Part shown: in pieces, positions 6,157 through 6,197 of the stretch | Numbering within the stretch: the stretch's first letter is position 1 | Layout: each line of letters opens with the position of its first letter | Assembly (NCBI GenBank): GCA_964430875.1 | Contig: CAYSHP010000108.1 | Span: 1-6,197 of the forward strand | From: M55B127 sp035269185 | GTDB taxonomy: Bacteria; Bacillota; Halanaerobiia; Halanaerobiales; M55B127 | Length of the DNA: 6,197 bases | Direction: 5' to 3' | Position numbers and translations under genes: made by a program | Notes under the pieces: generated by a model | The model's database searches: none | What the model saw: only the letters and a program-made list of their open reading frames with translations | Told to the model about the DNA's origin: nothing

Positions 6157-6197
<41 letters not shown>

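Overview
The window is AT-rich and its genes carry strong Shine-Dalgarno sequences (AGGAGG, GGAGG) with ATG and TTG starts. Together with the gene content, this points to a low-GC Bacillota, most likely an anaerobic clostridial or Halanaerobiales-type organism. The phylum is fairly safe; the order is a guess from general feel, since no rRNA or other marker is present.

Left part (1-3972, minus strand). Two adjacent genes encode the halves of a heterodimeric type IV ABC exporter of the BmrC/BmrD (YheI/YheH) type. The first gene (586 aa from its best-supported start) has an Asp in place of the catalytic Walker B Glu and a normal LSGGQ signature. The second (688 aa) has an intact catalytic Glu, a variant LSAGQ signature and an extra domain of about 105 residues between TM1 and TM2. 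These complementary changes predict one degenerate and one competent ATP site in the dimer. Downstream on the same strand, the first 17 codons of another gene run off the left edge behind a perfect AGGAGG.

Middle (3973-4143). A 171-bp divergent intergenic region holds a promoter for each direction.

Right part (4144-6197, plus strand). A 245-aa calcineurin-like metallophosphoesterase is followed after one base by a TTG-started, secreted or surface-anchored SIMPL (DUF541) protein whose ribosome binding site lies inside the end of the phosphoesterase gene. After a 124-bp AT-rich gap with a perfect 17-bp palindrome comes a 113-aa acidic protein I do not recognise. It ends at a strong intrinsic terminator with a 17-bp stem. 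A second inverted repeat touches the right edge and overlaps a possible C-terminal tail of a convergent gene.

Overall this is an ordinary chromosomal region: drug/lipid-type export plus housekeeping or stress genes. I see no mobile element, CRISPR array, tRNA or rRNA, and no convincing new multi-gene system. The points most worth a second look are the nucleotide-site asymmetry and extracellular domain of the exporter, the tight phosphoesterase-SIMPL coupling, the unrecognised 113-aa protein with a palindrome upstream, and the unresolved right edge.
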